A DNA stretch of 64,000 nt from Streptomyces sp. NBC_00414 (GCF_036038375.1 NZ_CP107935.1:5580001-5644000); one strand, 5' to 3'. Shown: positions 8,853-17,876, counted from the first letter of the stretch. Numbers and translations: made by a program. The notes: generated from the letters alone by a model not told the origin.

Positions 8853-10412
8853 ATGATCCGGAACATGGCTGCCCCAACGCCCCCACCGGACCCGCCGAAG
8901 GAGTCTCCGGCCCCGTCCCCGGACCCGTCCGCGTCCCCGTCCCCGGCCGTCCGGATGTCCTCCGCCTCGGGCAAGTGGATCCTGCTGACCACGGTCCTCG
9001 GATCGAGCATGGCGATGCTGGACTCGACCGTGGTGAACGTCGCGCTGCCGACCATCGGCCGCGACCTCGACGCCGACCTGGCCGGCCTCCAGTGGACCGT
9101 CAACGCCTACATGCTGACCCTCGCCGGCCTGATCCTGCTGGGCGGCGCCCTGGGCGACCGCTTCGGACGGCGGAAGGTGTTCGTCGTCGGCGTGGTCTGG
9201 TTCGCGGCGGCCTCCCTGCTGTGCGGTCTCGCGCCGAACGCGGGCGTGCTCGTCGCGGCCCGTGCGCTCCAGGGGGTCGGCGGCGCGCTGCTCACCCCCG
9301 GCTCGCTGGCCCTCATCCAGGCGTCCTTCCACCCGGACGACCGGGCGCGGGCCGTCGGCCTGTGGTCCGGTTTCGGCGGTATCGGCGCGGCCGTCGGCCC
9401 GTTCCTGGGCGGCTGGCTGGTGGACGGCCCCGGCTGGCGCTGGGTGTTCCTCCTGAACGTCCCGCTCGCCCTGCTGTGCGCCCCGATCGCCCTCAGACAC
9501 GTACCGGAGTCGAAGGACGGCCGGGTGCACGGGCGCGGCTTCGACGTGCTCGGCGCCGCCCTCGGCGCACTGGCGCTGGCCCTGGTGACGTACGCCCTCA
9601 TCGAGGCGCCGGGCGGCTCGGTGCCCGTGGTGGCGGTGACGGCGGCGGCCGGTGTCGCGGCGGGGGTCGCCTTCGTGGCAGTGGAGAAGCGGCGGGCCGA
9701 CCCGATGATGCCGCTCGACATCTTCGCGTCCCGCCAGTTCACGGCGGTCAACCTCGTCACCCTGTGCGTGTACGCGGCCTTCGGCGGGTTCTTCTTCCTC
9801 TCCGCGGTCCAGCTCCAGGTGGTGGCCGGATACTCGGCCCTGGGCGCCGGTACGGCGCTGCTGCCGACCACCGTCCTGATGCTGCTGCTGTCGGCCCGCT
9901 CGGGCGAGCTGGCCCAGCGCATCGGCCCGCGCATCCCGCTCACCGTCGGCCCGCTGCTGTGCGCGACCGCGATGCTGCTGATGCTGAGAGTGGGCGAGGA
10001 CGCCTCGTACGTGTCCGACGTGCTGCCCGCCGTCCTGGTGCTCGGCACCGGCATGGTGACGCTCGTCGCGCCCCTCACCGCGACCGTGCTGGCCTCCGTG
10101 GACACCGGCCGGGCGGGGCTCGCCAGCGGCATCAACAACGCGGCGGCCCGCGCCGCCGGTCTCGTCGCGGTGGCCGCGCTGCCGCTGCTGGCCGGGATGG
10201 GTGAGGAGGCGTACCGGTCGGCGGACGCCTTCGACGACGCGTTCCGGCGGGCCATGCCCCTGTGCGCGGGCATCCTGGTGGTGGGCGCGGTGATCGCCTT
10301 CGCGACCGTGCGCAAGCCCCCGCCGGGCTGTCTGCGCCCGGAATGCCTCACGCACGGCAGTGTGACGGCTCCGCCGCTGGAGCCGAACCGGTCGCGGGGG
10401 CGGCTGGAGTAG
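8853..10412 (+). CDS. MFS drug exporter, DHA2 (EmrB/QacA) type
   Basis: 519 residues, about 14 membrane helices. After a Pro/Ser-rich cytosolic leader comes LLTTVLGSSMAMLDSTVVNVALPTIGRDLDADLAGLQWTVNAY in helix 1 and GGALGDRFGRRKVF, the MFS loop signature, followed by ARALQGVGGALLTPGSLALI (motif C-like). These fit proton-driven multidrug efflux proteins. Start could be the ATG at 8853 or the next in-frame ATG at 8865, which has a better GGA spacing. Substrate unknown; no adjacent regulator. Confidence 0.9.
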   Translation: MIRNMAAPTPPPDPPKESPAPSPDPSASPSPAVRMSSASGKWILLTTVLGSSMAMLDSTVVNVALPTIGRDLDADLAGLQWTVNAYMLTLAGLILLGGALGDRFGRRKVFVVGVVWFAAASLLCGLAPNAGVLVAARALQGVGGALLTPGSLALIQASFHPDDRARAVGLWSGFGGIGAAVGPFLGGWLVDGPGWRWVFLLNVPLALLCAPIALRHVPESKDGRVHGRGFDVLGAALGALALALVTYALIEAPGGSVPVVAVTAAAGVAAGVAFVAVEKRRADPMMPLDIFASRQFTAVNLVTLCVYAAFGGFFFLSAVQLQVVAGYSALGAGTALLPTTVLMLLLSARSGELAQRIGPRIPLTVGPLLCATAMLLMLRVGEDASYVSDVLPAVLVLGTGMVTLVAPLTATVLASVDTGRAGLASGINNAAARAAGLVAVAALPLLAGMGEEAYRSADAFDDAFRRAMPLCAGILVVGAVIAFATVRKPPPGCLRPECLTHGSVTAPPLEPNRSRGRLE

Positions 10413-10538
10413 CCCGTCCGTGCCCCGTCCGTGCCCCCGCCCCCGGGAGCAGTCCATCTCCGTCCCGGGGGCAGCCCATCCCCGGGAGTAGCCCCCCGCG
10501 GAGCCCGCGACGGCGGCGGATAGCGCAAACTGGAACCC

Positions 10539-10952
10539 ATGGCCATTCACGAGAACCTTCTCGGGGGACCGCCCCCGACCCACCTGCCCGACGACCCGGA
10601 GCCGCGCGAGCTCCTCGCGAACGGCACGGCGCCCGCCGATGTCGCCGCGAAGTACCCGACGTCCTCCCTCGCCTGGGCCCAGCTGGCCGACGAGGCGTAC
10701 GAGCGCGGCAGCGTCGTCGAGTCGTACGCGTACGCCCGTACCGGCTACCACCGGGGCCTCGACTCCCTGCGCCGCGGCGGCTGGAAGGGCCACGGCCCGG
10801 TGCCGTGGGAGCACGAGCCGAACCGCGGCTTCCTGCGCGCCCTGCACGGTCTCGCCCGCGCCGCCCAGGCGATCGGCGAGCAGGCGGAGTACGAGCGCTG
10901 CGCGCAGTTCCTGAAGGACTCCTCCCCGGCCGCAGCCCAGACCCTGGGCTAG
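10539..10952 (+). CDS. DUF3151 domain protein
   Basis: 137 residues, cytosolic, starting MAIHENLLGGPPPTHLPDDPEP. ALGNGTAP-like and SSLAWAQLADEAYERGSVVESYAYARTGYHRGLDSLRRGGWKGHGPVPWEHEPNRGFLRAL are characteristic of DUF3151, an actinobacterial conserved family of unknown function with helical-repeat-like composition. It stands alone between the MFS gene and a terminator. Confidence 0.8.
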   Translation: MAIHENLLGGPPPTHLPDDPEPRELLANGTAPADVAAKYPTSSLAWAQLADEAYERGSVVESYAYARTGYHRGLDSLRRGGWKGHGPVPWEHEPNRGFLRALHGLARAAQAIGEQAEYERCAQFLKDSSPAAAQTLG

Positions 10953-10997
10953 AGCCCCGGGCCGGTCCCACGAGCCCGCCGAGGGCCGCGTACGTGC

Positions 10998-11026
10998 AGG
11001 TCCGCCTGGTGTGACCAGGCGGACCT
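10998..11026 (+). terminator. Terminator after DUF3151 gene
   Basis: Perfect 13-bp stem (AGGTCCGCCTGGT at 10998-11010, complement at 11014-11026) with a GTG loop, 45 bases downstream of the stop and followed by TGCGGTTT. Confidence 0.8.
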
Positions 11027-11132
11027 TGCGGTTTCGGGGCACGATTGTGGAGGATGCCGGTTGGGGACCGGGGCCCCCGTGTCGGAATTCGGCAGGGGCG
11101 GACCGCTACCCGGAGTACAGCAGGAGACAGCG

Positions 11133-11990
11133 ATGTCCCAACAGGCTCAGCACGGCGAGGCCCACAAAACGGCTTCGGAGCCCGAGACCCCGCATCTCGA
11201 CTTCCAGGGAACGACTCCCTACGAGGACTACGTCCAGGCGGACGTCCTGACCCACCTCCAGCACACCCTCTCCGACGACCCCGGAGAGATGGTCTTCCTG
11301 GTGACCACCCAGGTCATGGAGCTGTGGTTCACCGTCATCGTGCACGAGTGGGAGACCGCGGCGAAGGCGCTGCGCGAGGACCGGATACCGGTCGCGGTGG
11401 CGGCCCTGAAACGGTCGGTACGGGAGCTGGAGGCGCTGAACGCCTCCTGGAAGCCCCTCGGCCAGCTCACTCCGGCCCAGTTCAACTCGTACCGCAGCGC
11501 CCTCGGTGAGGGCTCCGGCTTCCAGTCGGCCATGTACCGGCGGATGGAGTTCCTGCTCGGCGACAAGTCCGCGTCCATGCTCGTGCCGCACCGGGGCGCG
11601 CCCCGCGTCCACGCCGAGCTGGAGAAGGCCCTGCACGAGCCGAGCCTGTACGACGAGGTGCTGCGGCTCCTCTCGCGGCGCGGCCACGCGATACCGCCCT
11701 CGGTCGTCCAGCGGGACGTCTCCGGTCGCTACGATCCCTCTCCCGAGGTCGAGGCCGTCTGGACGGACCTCTACGCGGGCGACGAGAGCTCCGAACTGGC
11801 CCGCCTCGGCGAGGCGTTGACCGATGTCGCCGAGCTGGTCTGGCGCTGGCGCAACGACCACCTGGTCGCCACCCGCCGCGCGATGGGCTCCAAGACGGGC
11901 ACCGGCGGCTCGGCGGGCGTGGCCTGGCTGGAGAAGCGGGCCCGCAAGAACGTGTTCCCCGAGCTGTGGACGGCCAGGTCCCATGTCTGA
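11133..11990 (+). CDS. kynA: Tryptophan 2,3-dioxygenase
   Basis: 285 residues from the ATG at 11133, preceded by CAGGAGACAGCG. Haem enzyme that opens the indole ring of L-tryptophan to N-formylkynurenine. Family marks: EMVFLVTTQVMELWFTVIVHEWE (about 50-75), FNSYRSALGEGSGFQSAMYRRMEFLLGDKS, and WRWRNDHLVATRRAMGSKTGTGGSAGVAWLEKR near the C-terminus. Its last 8 bases overlap the kynureninase start, so the two are translationally coupled. A longer reading from 11061 is unlikely. Confidence 0.95.
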   Translation: MSQQAQHGEAHKTASEPETPHLDFQGTTPYEDYVQADVLTHLQHTLSDDPGEMVFLVTTQVMELWFTVIVHEWETAAKALREDRIPVAVAALKRSVRELEALNASWKPLGQLTPAQFNSYRSALGEGSGFQSAMYRRMEFLLGDKSASMLVPHRGAPRVHAELEKALHEPSLYDEVLRLLSRRGHAIPPSVVQRDVSGRYDPSPEVEAVWTDLYAGDESSELARLGEALTDVAELVWRWRNDHLVATRRAMGSKTGTGGSAGVAWLEKRARKNVFPELWTARSHV

Positions 11991-13224
11991 GCCGGCCGGG
12001 GAAGCAAAGGGATCAAGAGAATCGCTTGAGGGCCGGGCGGCGGCGCTGGACGCCACCGACGAACTGGGCAAGCTGCGCGCGCAGTTCGTCCTCGACGACA
12101 CGGTGTACCTGGACGGGAACTCGCTCGGCGCCCTGCCGCGCTCGGTGCCCGGCCGGGTCGAGGACGTCGTGCGCCGGCAGTGGGGTTCGCTGCGGATCCG
12201 GTCCTGGGACGAGAGCGGCTGGTGGACGGCGCCGGAACGGATCGGCGACCGGATCGCGCCGCTGGTGGGCGCGGCGCCCGGCCAGATCGTCGTCGGCGAC
12301 TCGACCAGTGTGAACGTGTTCAAGGCGGTCGTGGGCGCGGTGCGCCTCGCCGGCGGGGGTGGAGAGGGCCGGGAGGGGGCGGGCGTCCGGGACGAGATCC
12401 TGGTCGACGCGACGACGTTCCCCACGGACGGCTACATCGCCGCGTCGGCGGCCCGGATGACGGGCCGCACCCTGCGCCCCGTGGCGCCGGAGGAGGTCCC
12501 GGACGCCCTGAGCGGACGCACGGCCGCGGTGCTCCTGAACCACGTCGACTACCGCACGGGCCGCCTGCACGACCTGCCGTCGCTGACGGCCGCGATCCGC
12601 GCGGCGGGCGCCGTGTCCGTCTGGGACCTGTGCCACAGCGCGGGCGCCCTGCCGGTCGGCCTCGACGAACACGGCGTGGACCTGGCGGTCGGCTGCACCT
12701 ACAAGTACCTGAACGGCGGCCCGGGTTCACCGGCGTACCTCTATGTCCGCCGCGACCACCAGTCCCGCTTCGACTCCCCGCTGCCGGGCTGGAACTCCCA
12801 CGCCGACCCCTTCGGCATGACCCCGGACCACGTACCGGCCTCCGGCGCCCTCCGCGGCCGCGTCGGCACCCCCGACATCCTCTCCATGCTCGCCCTGGAG
12901 GCAGCCCTGGAGGTCTGGGACGACGTCTCGATCGATGCGGTCCGCACCAAGTCCCTCGCCCTGACGGACTTCTTCCTCGAATGCGTCGAGGCGTACGTGC
13001 TCGATGGCGCCGTTGAGCCGGTGACACCGTCCGCCCACGCGGAACGGGGCAGCCAGGTCGCCCTGCGGTGCGCCGACGCGGGCCGGGTGATGCGACGCCT
13101 GATCGAGCAGGGCGTGATCGGCGACTTCCGCGAACCGAACATCCTGCGCTTCGGCTTCACACCGCTGTATGTCGGCTTCGGAGACGCGGAGAGGGCGGCG
13201 AGGATCCTGAGCCGGACGCTCTGA
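11983..13224 (+). CDS. kynU: Kynureninase
   Basis: 413 residues. PLP enzyme cleaving kynurenine to anthranilate and alanine. The ATG at 11983 lies inside the end of kynA. Marks: VYLDGNSLGALPRSV near the N-terminus, the QIVVGDSTSVNVFK loop, SVWDLCHSAGALPVGLDEHGVDLAVGCTYKYLNGGPGSPAYLYV with the PLP lysine in TYKYLNGG at about 240, and REPNILRFGFTPLYVGF at the end. With kynA it makes anthranilate from tryptophan; the formamidase step is discussed under the hydrolase at 14398. Confidence 0.95.
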   Translation: MSEPAGEAKGSRESLEGRAAALDATDELGKLRAQFVLDDTVYLDGNSLGALPRSVPGRVEDVVRRQWGSLRIRSWDESGWWTAPERIGDRIAPLVGAAPGQIVVGDSTSVNVFKAVVGAVRLAGGGGEGREGAGVRDEILVDATTFPTDGYIAASAARMTGRTLRPVAPEEVPDALSGRTAAVLLNHVDYRTGRLHDLPSLTAAIRAAGAVSVWDLCHSAGALPVGLDEHGVDLAVGCTYKYLNGGPGSPAYLYVRRDHQSRFDSPLPGWNSHADPFGMTPDHVPASGALRGRVGTPDILSMLALEAALEVWDDVSIDAVRTKSLALTDFFLECVEAYVLDGAVEPVTPSAHAERGSQVALRCADAGRVMRRLIEQGVIGDFREPNILRFGFTPLYVGFGDAERAARILSRTL

Positions 13225-13236
13225 CCCGTCCCGTAC

Positions 13237-13412
13237 TCGGGGGCTCCGCCCCCGAACCCCCGGTCCTCAAACGCCGGACGGGCTGAGACGCAGCCGGACC
13301 GGCGGCCATCTCTTCAGCCCGTCCGGCGTTTGAGGACGAGCGCGCAGCGCGATACGGGGGCGAGGGGCGCAGCCCCATGCAGTGACGGGAAGGGTAGGGG
13401 CGGCGGGGGCGA
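13237..13412. repeat. Dispersed GC-rich element, copy A
   Basis: Lies between the converging kynU and tetR genes. It contains a perfect 23-bp inverted repeat (13264-13286 with 13315-13337; core CAAACGCCGGACGGGCTGA). At its right edge, 13380-13412, is a 33-base segment (CAGTGACGGGAAGGG..., then GGCGGCGGGGGCGA) identical to segments in copies B and C. It can fold into a long hairpin and may act as a two-way terminator. Confidence 0.8.
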
Positions 13413-13441
13413 AAAAAGCGCCTGCCCGCCCCCCGCCAGGG

Positions 13442-14092
13442 TCACCCCGTGACGACGAACACCCCGCCCCGCGCAGCGACGACCGCCGCCAAAGCAGCCC
13501 GCTCCGCCACCCCCACCGAGGGCGCAACCCCCGACGTGAGCAACGCGTAGTACAGCGGAGCGGAAACAGCCCGCACAACCTCCCCCGCGTCGGTCCCCAC
13601 AGGCAACTCCCCCCGGGCGACCCCCTGTTCGACACACGGCGCCCACTCGGCGACCCGCACGTCGTAGAACGTCCGCAACGCCTCCGCCGTACGCGCATCG
13701 CACGCCGCGGCGGCAATCACCGCCCGGAACAACGCCCCCTGCCGAGGATCGGCGAGCGTACGGCACACCAGCGCGGCATTGGCCCGCAGATCCCCGAGCA
13801 CGGAGCCCGTGTCGCTGCGGGGGAGCGACTCCTCGGCCATCTCACCGAGCAGGTCGGCGACGAGCCCGGTGACCGAGCCCCAGCGCCGGTACACGGTCGT
13901 CTTTCCCACCCCCGCGCGCCGGGCCACGTCCGCCAGGTCGAGATGGGCGAACCCCTGCTCGGCCAGCACGTCCCCGGCGACCCGCAACACGGCCGCACGG
14001 ACCCGGGCGGTACGCCCACCGGGACGGACGGTGCCGGGCTCGGGCTCGGCCTCGGTTCCGGGCTCACCCTCGGCAGCGGGCGCGGCGGTCAT
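13442..14092 (-). CDS. TetR-family transcriptional regulator
   Basis: 216 residues. HTH at about 25-70 (RTARVRAAVLRVAGDVLAEQGFAHLDLADVARRAGVGKTTVYRRWGSVTGLVADLL), then a helical ligand-binding domain of the TetR_C type. It lies on the minus strand between kynurenine genes and the hydrolase at 14398, to which it is divergent. It may repress the hydrolase and itself through the 305-base shared region with tandem repeats. Confidence 0.9.
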   Translation of the reverse strand: MTAAPAAEGEPGTEAEPEPGTVRPGGRTARVRAAVLRVAGDVLAEQGFAHLDLADVARRAGVGKTTVYRRWGSVTGLVADLLGEMAEESLPRSDTGSVLGDLRANAALVCRTLADPRQGALFRAVIAAAACDARTAEALRTFYDVRVAEWAPCVEQGVARGELPVGTDAGEVVRAVSAPLYYALLTSGVAPSVGVAERAALAAVVAARGGVFVVTG

Positions 14093-14126
14093 GGCGTACT
14101 CCTTGCGACGAGGCAGGACGACGGGG

Positions 14127-14194
14127 GACAGGCTCAGGAAGGGCAGGTTCAGGGAGGGCAGGTTCAGGAAGGGCAGGTTCAGGAAGGGCAGGTT
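14127..14194. repeat. 15-bp tandem repeat array upstream of tetR
   Basis: GGGCAGGTTCAGGAA (or GGGA at the end) occurs three times in a row at 14141-14185. A partial copy GGCTCAGGAA stands before it and GGGCAGGTTTT after it. The array starts about 35 bases before the TetR start in the divergent gap 14093-14397. It could be iterated operators or part of the promoter; the rest of the gap holds no gene. Confidence 0.7.
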
Positions 14195-14397
14195 TTCGTG
14201 GAGGGACGTGGTGCTCCACCAGCGTAACGAAACACCAGGACCGTTTACCCCTCACCGAGCGTCACGGCCGCGTGTAGGCGCACGTCACCGGCCTGATACC
14301 GTCCCGCCAACGACCCGCGCCCCGGAGCATGTTGACGGGGAACTCGAAGAGTTCACGGGCCGGAGAACGAACACCGCACCGCTGAGAGGCTTGGAGC

Positions 14398-15264
14398 ATG
14401 CCGGACGACGCCCGCGACGCCGCGGAGGAGGAGTCGGCCTTCTCCCATCCGCCCGTCGCCCCCGACGCCACCGCCGCGTACGGCGACCACCCCGACCAGG
14501 TCGTCGACTTCTACTCGCCGCGCGGCGGCGAGGAGTCGGCCCCGCTCGTCGTCGTCCTGCACGGCGGCGCCTGGCGGGCCCCGTACGACCGGCGGCACAT
14601 CACCCCGTTCGCGGACTTCCTGGCCCGGCGGGGCTTCGCCGTGGCCAACGTCGAGTACCGGCGCGGCGGCACCATCCCGGCGCAGGGCGGAACGGGCCCG
14701 GTGGCGGGTCGCTGGCCCGACACCTTCGAAGACGTGGCGGCCGCGCTCGACGCGATGCCCGGTCTCGCACGGGAGGCACTGCCGGGAGCCGACGTGCGCC
14801 GGACCGTGGTCACCGGTCACTCGGCGGGCGGCCAGCTGGCCCTCTGGGCCGCCGCGCGCCATCTGCTGCCGGCCGACGCGCCCTGGTTCCTGGAGAGGCC
14901 CGCTCCGCTGCGCGGTGTCGTGGCGCTGGCCCCGATCGCCGACTTCACGGTCGCGGAAAAGCTGGACGTCTGCTCCGGAGCGTCCCTCCAACTGCTCGGC
15001 GGACAAGCGAAGTTCGAGGAACGGCAGCCGTACGCCGACCCGGCCCTGCTGCTCCCGACGGGGATCGCCACGACGCTGGTGCAGGGCACGACGGACGTGG
15101 TCGTGCCGCAGGCGGTCGCCGAGGCGTACGCGGAAGCCGCCGCGAAGGCCGGTGAGGTGGTGGGACTGACGCTTCTGGAGGACGTGGGCCACTTCCCGCT
15201 GATCGACCCGGCGGCGGACGCGTGCGCGGTGGTGGCGGAGGAGATCGCGCAGTTGGCCTGGTAG
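14398..15264 (+). CDS. Alpha/beta hydrolase, HGGAW type (possible kynurenine formamidase)
   Basis: 288 residues. It has the oxyanion motif VVLHGGAWRAPYD at about 54-65, the nucleophile elbow VTGHSAGGQLALW with Ser at about 141, an acidic TTDVVVP near 232 and VGHFPLIDP with the last triad His near 263. HGGxW esterases include bacterial kynurenine formamidases, and kynA/kynU lie 1.2 kb upstream while no other formamidase is present in the window. That role is an inference; a general carboxylesterase is the alternative. Confidence 0.75.
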   Translation: MPDDARDAAEEESAFSHPPVAPDATAAYGDHPDQVVDFYSPRGGEESAPLVVVLHGGAWRAPYDRRHITPFADFLARRGFAVANVEYRRGGTIPAQGGTGPVAGRWPDTFEDVAAALDAMPGLAREALPGADVRRTVVTGHSAGGQLALWAAARHLLPADAPWFLERPAPLRGVVALAPIADFTVAEKLDVCSGASLQLLGGQAKFEERQPYADPALLLPTGIATTLVQGTTDVVVPQAVAEAYAEAAAKAGEVVGLTLLEDVGHFPLIDPAADACAVVAEEIAQLAW

Positions 15265-15289
15265 GACCGGCCCGGTTGGGCGCAGCCCA

Positions 15290-15325
15290 CCAAGGGGCGC
15301 GGGGAACTGCGCGCCCGGCCCGGCC
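15290..15325 (+). repeat. GGGGCGCGGGGAACTGCGC repeat
   Basis: A single copy (AAGGGGCGCGGGGAACTGCG, from about 15291) of the dispersed word also found at 6036-6130, 22249-22386 and 23818, placed after the hydrolase gene. Confidence 0.65.
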
Positions 15326-15417
15326 CCGGCGAAGCCGCAGACGTATACGCAGCGGTCCGCCCATCGGCGGGTGCGGCTGGTCGCGAGTCGCTCGCGCCCC
15401 CGGCGCTCGGCCCCGGT

Positions 15418-15460
15418 GATACCCGTAGTACCTGAGAGCTACGCAGCAGGTGGGTTCTCA
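15418..15460 (+). promoter_or_regulatory. Shared promoter-like element, copy 1
   Basis: GATACCCGTAGTACC followed by TGAGAG, then 16 unrelated bases, then TTCTCA. The same 21-base block, spacing and TTCTCA occur at 20124-20166 before a sensor kinase gene. TGAGA and TCTCA form an inverted repeat. Here it lies 55 bases before the secreted hydrolase. It is probably a regulator- or sigma-factor-specific site. Confidence 0.6.
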
Positions 15461-15514
15461 GGCGGGACGCCGACTACGTGCCCTGATTCGTAACTTCCTG
15501 ACCAGCGAGGCCCG

Positions 15515-16573
15515 ATGAGCGGGCGCACTGGGCGGGGACGGGGACGGGTCATGACGTGGTGGGGGAACGCGGGGGAGGCATCGACGCCGAGCCGGGCATC
15601 GAGCCTTGCGCCGAGTAGGGAACGGCGGCCACCTCGACGGGGTCGCCTGCGCCGCGGACTGCTGGCCGCGCTGGTCACGGCCGCCGTGGTCGTCCCCGTC
15701 TCCGCCGCGGCCGCGCATCCGGAGATACCGGCTCCCGCCCCGGCCCGCATCGGCACGGTCACCGCGACCACCCTGGACAGGGCGTACGCGGCGAACCGGG
15801 CGAACGCCGCCGAGGCGTCCCGTATGGCCGCCGCCCACGGCGACCACGGCCGGGCGTCCGCCGTCCGTGCCATGGCGGACCCGTCCCGTCACCACCTCTC
15901 CTTCGATGCCCGCGGCTCCGGCCGTGCCGTGGAGGTCCTCGGTGACCTGGCGGAGGCCGACCGGGTGGCGGTCCTTGTACCGGGCTCCGACACGACCCTG
16001 GACACCTACGAACGCTTCCGGGAGGGCGCCCTCGCTCTGCACCACCGGCTCGGCGCGCGGGCCGCGGTGGTCGCCTGGCTCGGCTACGAGACACCCGGCA
16101 CGATCAGCCCCGAAGTCCTCACCATGGGCAGGGCGGAGGAAGCGGGCCCCGAACTGCGCTCTTTCATAGGCCAGTTGAGAGGGCTGAACGACCGAGCCAG
16201 GATCTCCCTGCTCTGCCACTCGTACGGGACTGCCGTGGGCGCCCGCGTGGCGAGCGGCCCCGACATCTCCGACCTGGTGTTCTTCGGCAGCCCCGGCACC
16301 GGCGCGGGGTCCGTCGCCGAACTCCGCACGACGGCCCGGGTGTGGGCCGGCCGTGGCGCGGACGACTGGATCGCGGACGTCCCGCACGGCGAGGCCGACC
16401 TCTTCGGCACGACGGTCGGATTCGGCACCGACCCCGTGTCCCCGGCTTTCGGCGCCCGTGTGTTCGCGGCGGGCGACGGCGGCCACAGCGACTACTTCAG
16501 GCCGGGCTCGGAGTCCTTGGAGAACCTCGCCCGGATCGTCCTCGGCCGGACCTCGGAGGTGACCCGTGCCTGA
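15515..16573 (+). CDS. Secreted or membrane-anchored alpha/beta hydrolase (DUF1023-like)
   Basis: 352 residues. A basic start is followed by a hydrophobic segment (LLAALVTAAVVVPVSAAAAHPE, about residues 48-70) that looks like a late signal peptide or anchor. The catalytic region has VAVLVPGSDTTLDTYERF, AAVVAWLGYETP, and the nucleophile elbow LLCHSYGTAVGARVA at about 230, with GGHSDYF near the end supplying His. This pattern fits DUF1023-type actinobacterial hydrolases. It overlaps the next gene by 8 bases. Confidence 0.75.
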   Translation: MSGRTGRGRGRVMTWWGNAGEASTPSRASSLAPSRERRPPRRGRLRRGLLAALVTAAVVVPVSAAAAHPEIPAPAPARIGTVTATTLDRAYAANRANAAEASRMAAAHGDHGRASAVRAMADPSRHHLSFDARGSGRAVEVLGDLAEADRVAVLVPGSDTTLDTYERFREGALALHHRLGARAAVVAWLGYETPGTISPEVLTMGRAEEAGPELRSFIGQLRGLNDRARISLLCHSYGTAVGARVASGPDISDLVFFGSPGTGAGSVAELRTTARVWAGRGADDWIADVPHGEADLFGTTVGFGTDPVSPAFGARVFAAGDGGHSDYFRPGSESLENLARIVLGRTSEVTRA

Positions 16574-17876
16574 GGCGATACGCCGTACCCGTACCCGTAC
16601 CCGTACCCGTACCCGTACCCGTACCCGTACCCACAGCCGCACCCGCACCCGTACCGGCGCTGCTGCCGTCACGGGCGTCGGATCCCGTGCGCGGGCAGCC
16701 GCTGTCGCCGCCGCCGAGCGGGCCGACGCGGCGACACCCGCGGACCGGGACCGCAGCGTCGACGCCCTGCGGGCCTTCGCGATACTCGGCGTCGTGCTGG
16801 GCCACTGGCTCGTCACCGCCCTGGTCGCCGACGGCGGCACCCTCCACACGTTGAGCCCGCTGGCACACATGCCCTGGCTGGCGCCCGTCTCATGGGCATT
16901 CCAGACGCTGGCCGTGTTCTTCCTGGTGGGCGGGCACGTGGCGACCAGGAGCCACGCGTCGGCACGGGCGCGCGGCACGACCTACGGACGGTGGCTGCGT
17001 ACGCGGCTCTCCCGACTCTTCAAACCGGTGGCCGCCGTGCTCGGACTCTGGACCGTGGCCGCGGCCGGGCTGCTTCTGACGGGCGCCGACATGGGCACCG
17101 TCCACGCACTGCTGAAGCTGGTCCTGTCACCGTTGTGGTTCCTGCTGGTCTTCGCCGGGCTGACGGCACTGACCCCGCTGGTGACCCGGATCAGCCCGCT
17201 GTGGCCGCTGGCCGTCGTTCTCCACGTGGACCTCGTCCGGTTCGGACTCGGCGGCCCGCCTTGGCTGGGCTGGGTGAACGTGGCGGCGGGCTGGCTGGTG
17301 CCCTTCACCCTGGGCGCGGCCTGGACCCGCGGCGAGCTGACCCGGCGTTCCGGCTGGGTGCTGCTCACGGGAGGCGGGGTGATGACCGCGGTGCTGGTCG
17401 CGTGGGGCGGATATCCCGCGTCGATGGTCGGGGTCCCCGGTGCCACGATCTCGAACCTCGACCCGCCGACCCTGGCCGCCGTCGTCTTCGGCACGGCCCA
17501 GTGCGGTCTCGCCCTGCTCCTGCGGGAGCCGTTGCGGCGGGCGATGCGACGGCCCGTGCTCTGGGCGGGCGTGGCGTTCGTCAATCTCTCCGCGATGACG
17601 ATCTTCCTGTGGCACCAGACGGCACTGATGTCGGTCACCGCGACCGGCCTCCTCACGGGCCGGCTCCCCGGCCTGCACACCCTCCCCGACGACATCACCT
17701 GGGTGGCGTTCCGCCTGATCTGGCTCCCGCTCTTCGCCCTGGCGCTCACGGTCTGCTGGGCCGCCTTCCACGGCTACGAACAGGACCACGGCCGTGCCCG
17801 GCGGGCCCGCCGGCCGTCACGCGTCGTCCGCGTCCACCGCCGCACAGCGGGAGGGAAGGAGGCCCGCCGTGCCTAG
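16566..17876 (+). CDS. Acyltransferase-3 family membrane protein
   Basis: 436 residues with a GTG start inside the end of the previous gene. The N-terminus carries eight RT dipeptides coded by eight perfect GTACCC hexamers (16585-16632). The AT3 core starts with RDRSVDALRAFAILGVVLGHWLV at about 60, the catalytic-His region of these 10-helix acyltransferases, which O-acylate surface sugars or lipids. About ten hydrophobic helices follow to about 400, then a basic tail. Substrate unknown. The overlap suggests an operon from 15515 to the kinase at 17869. Confidence 0.85.
   Translation: MPEAIRRTRTRTRTRTRTRTRTHSRTRTRTGAAAVTGVGSRARAAAVAAAERADAATPADRDRSVDALRAFAILGVVLGHWLVTALVADGGTLHTLSPLAHMPWLAPVSWAFQTLAVFFLVGGHVATRSHASARARGTTYGRWLRTRLSRLFKPVAAVLGLWTVAAAGLLLTGADMGTVHALLKLVLSPLWFLLVFAGLTALTPLVTRISPLWPLAVVLHVDLVRFGLGGPPWLGWVNVAAGWLVPFTLGAAWTRGELTRRSGWVLLTGGGVMTAVLVAWGGYPASMVGVPGATISNLDPPTLAAVVFGTAQCGLALLLREPLRRAMRRPVLWAGVAFVNLSAMTIFLWHQTALMSVTATGLLTGRLPGLHTLPDDITWVAFRLIWLPLFALALTVCWAAFHGYEQDHGRARRARRPSRVVRVHRRTAGGKEARRA
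16585..16632 (+). repeat. Hexanucleotide microsatellite (GTACCC)8 in coding DNA
   Basis: Eight perfect GTACCC units, coding for Arg-Thr repeats at the cytosolic start of the acyltransferase. Copy-number change would lengthen or shorten the tail without a frameshift. Confidence 0.9.

Noticed and set aside
8604..11042. Long minus-strand frame opposite the MFS gene
   Set aside because: Low-complexity shadow without family features.
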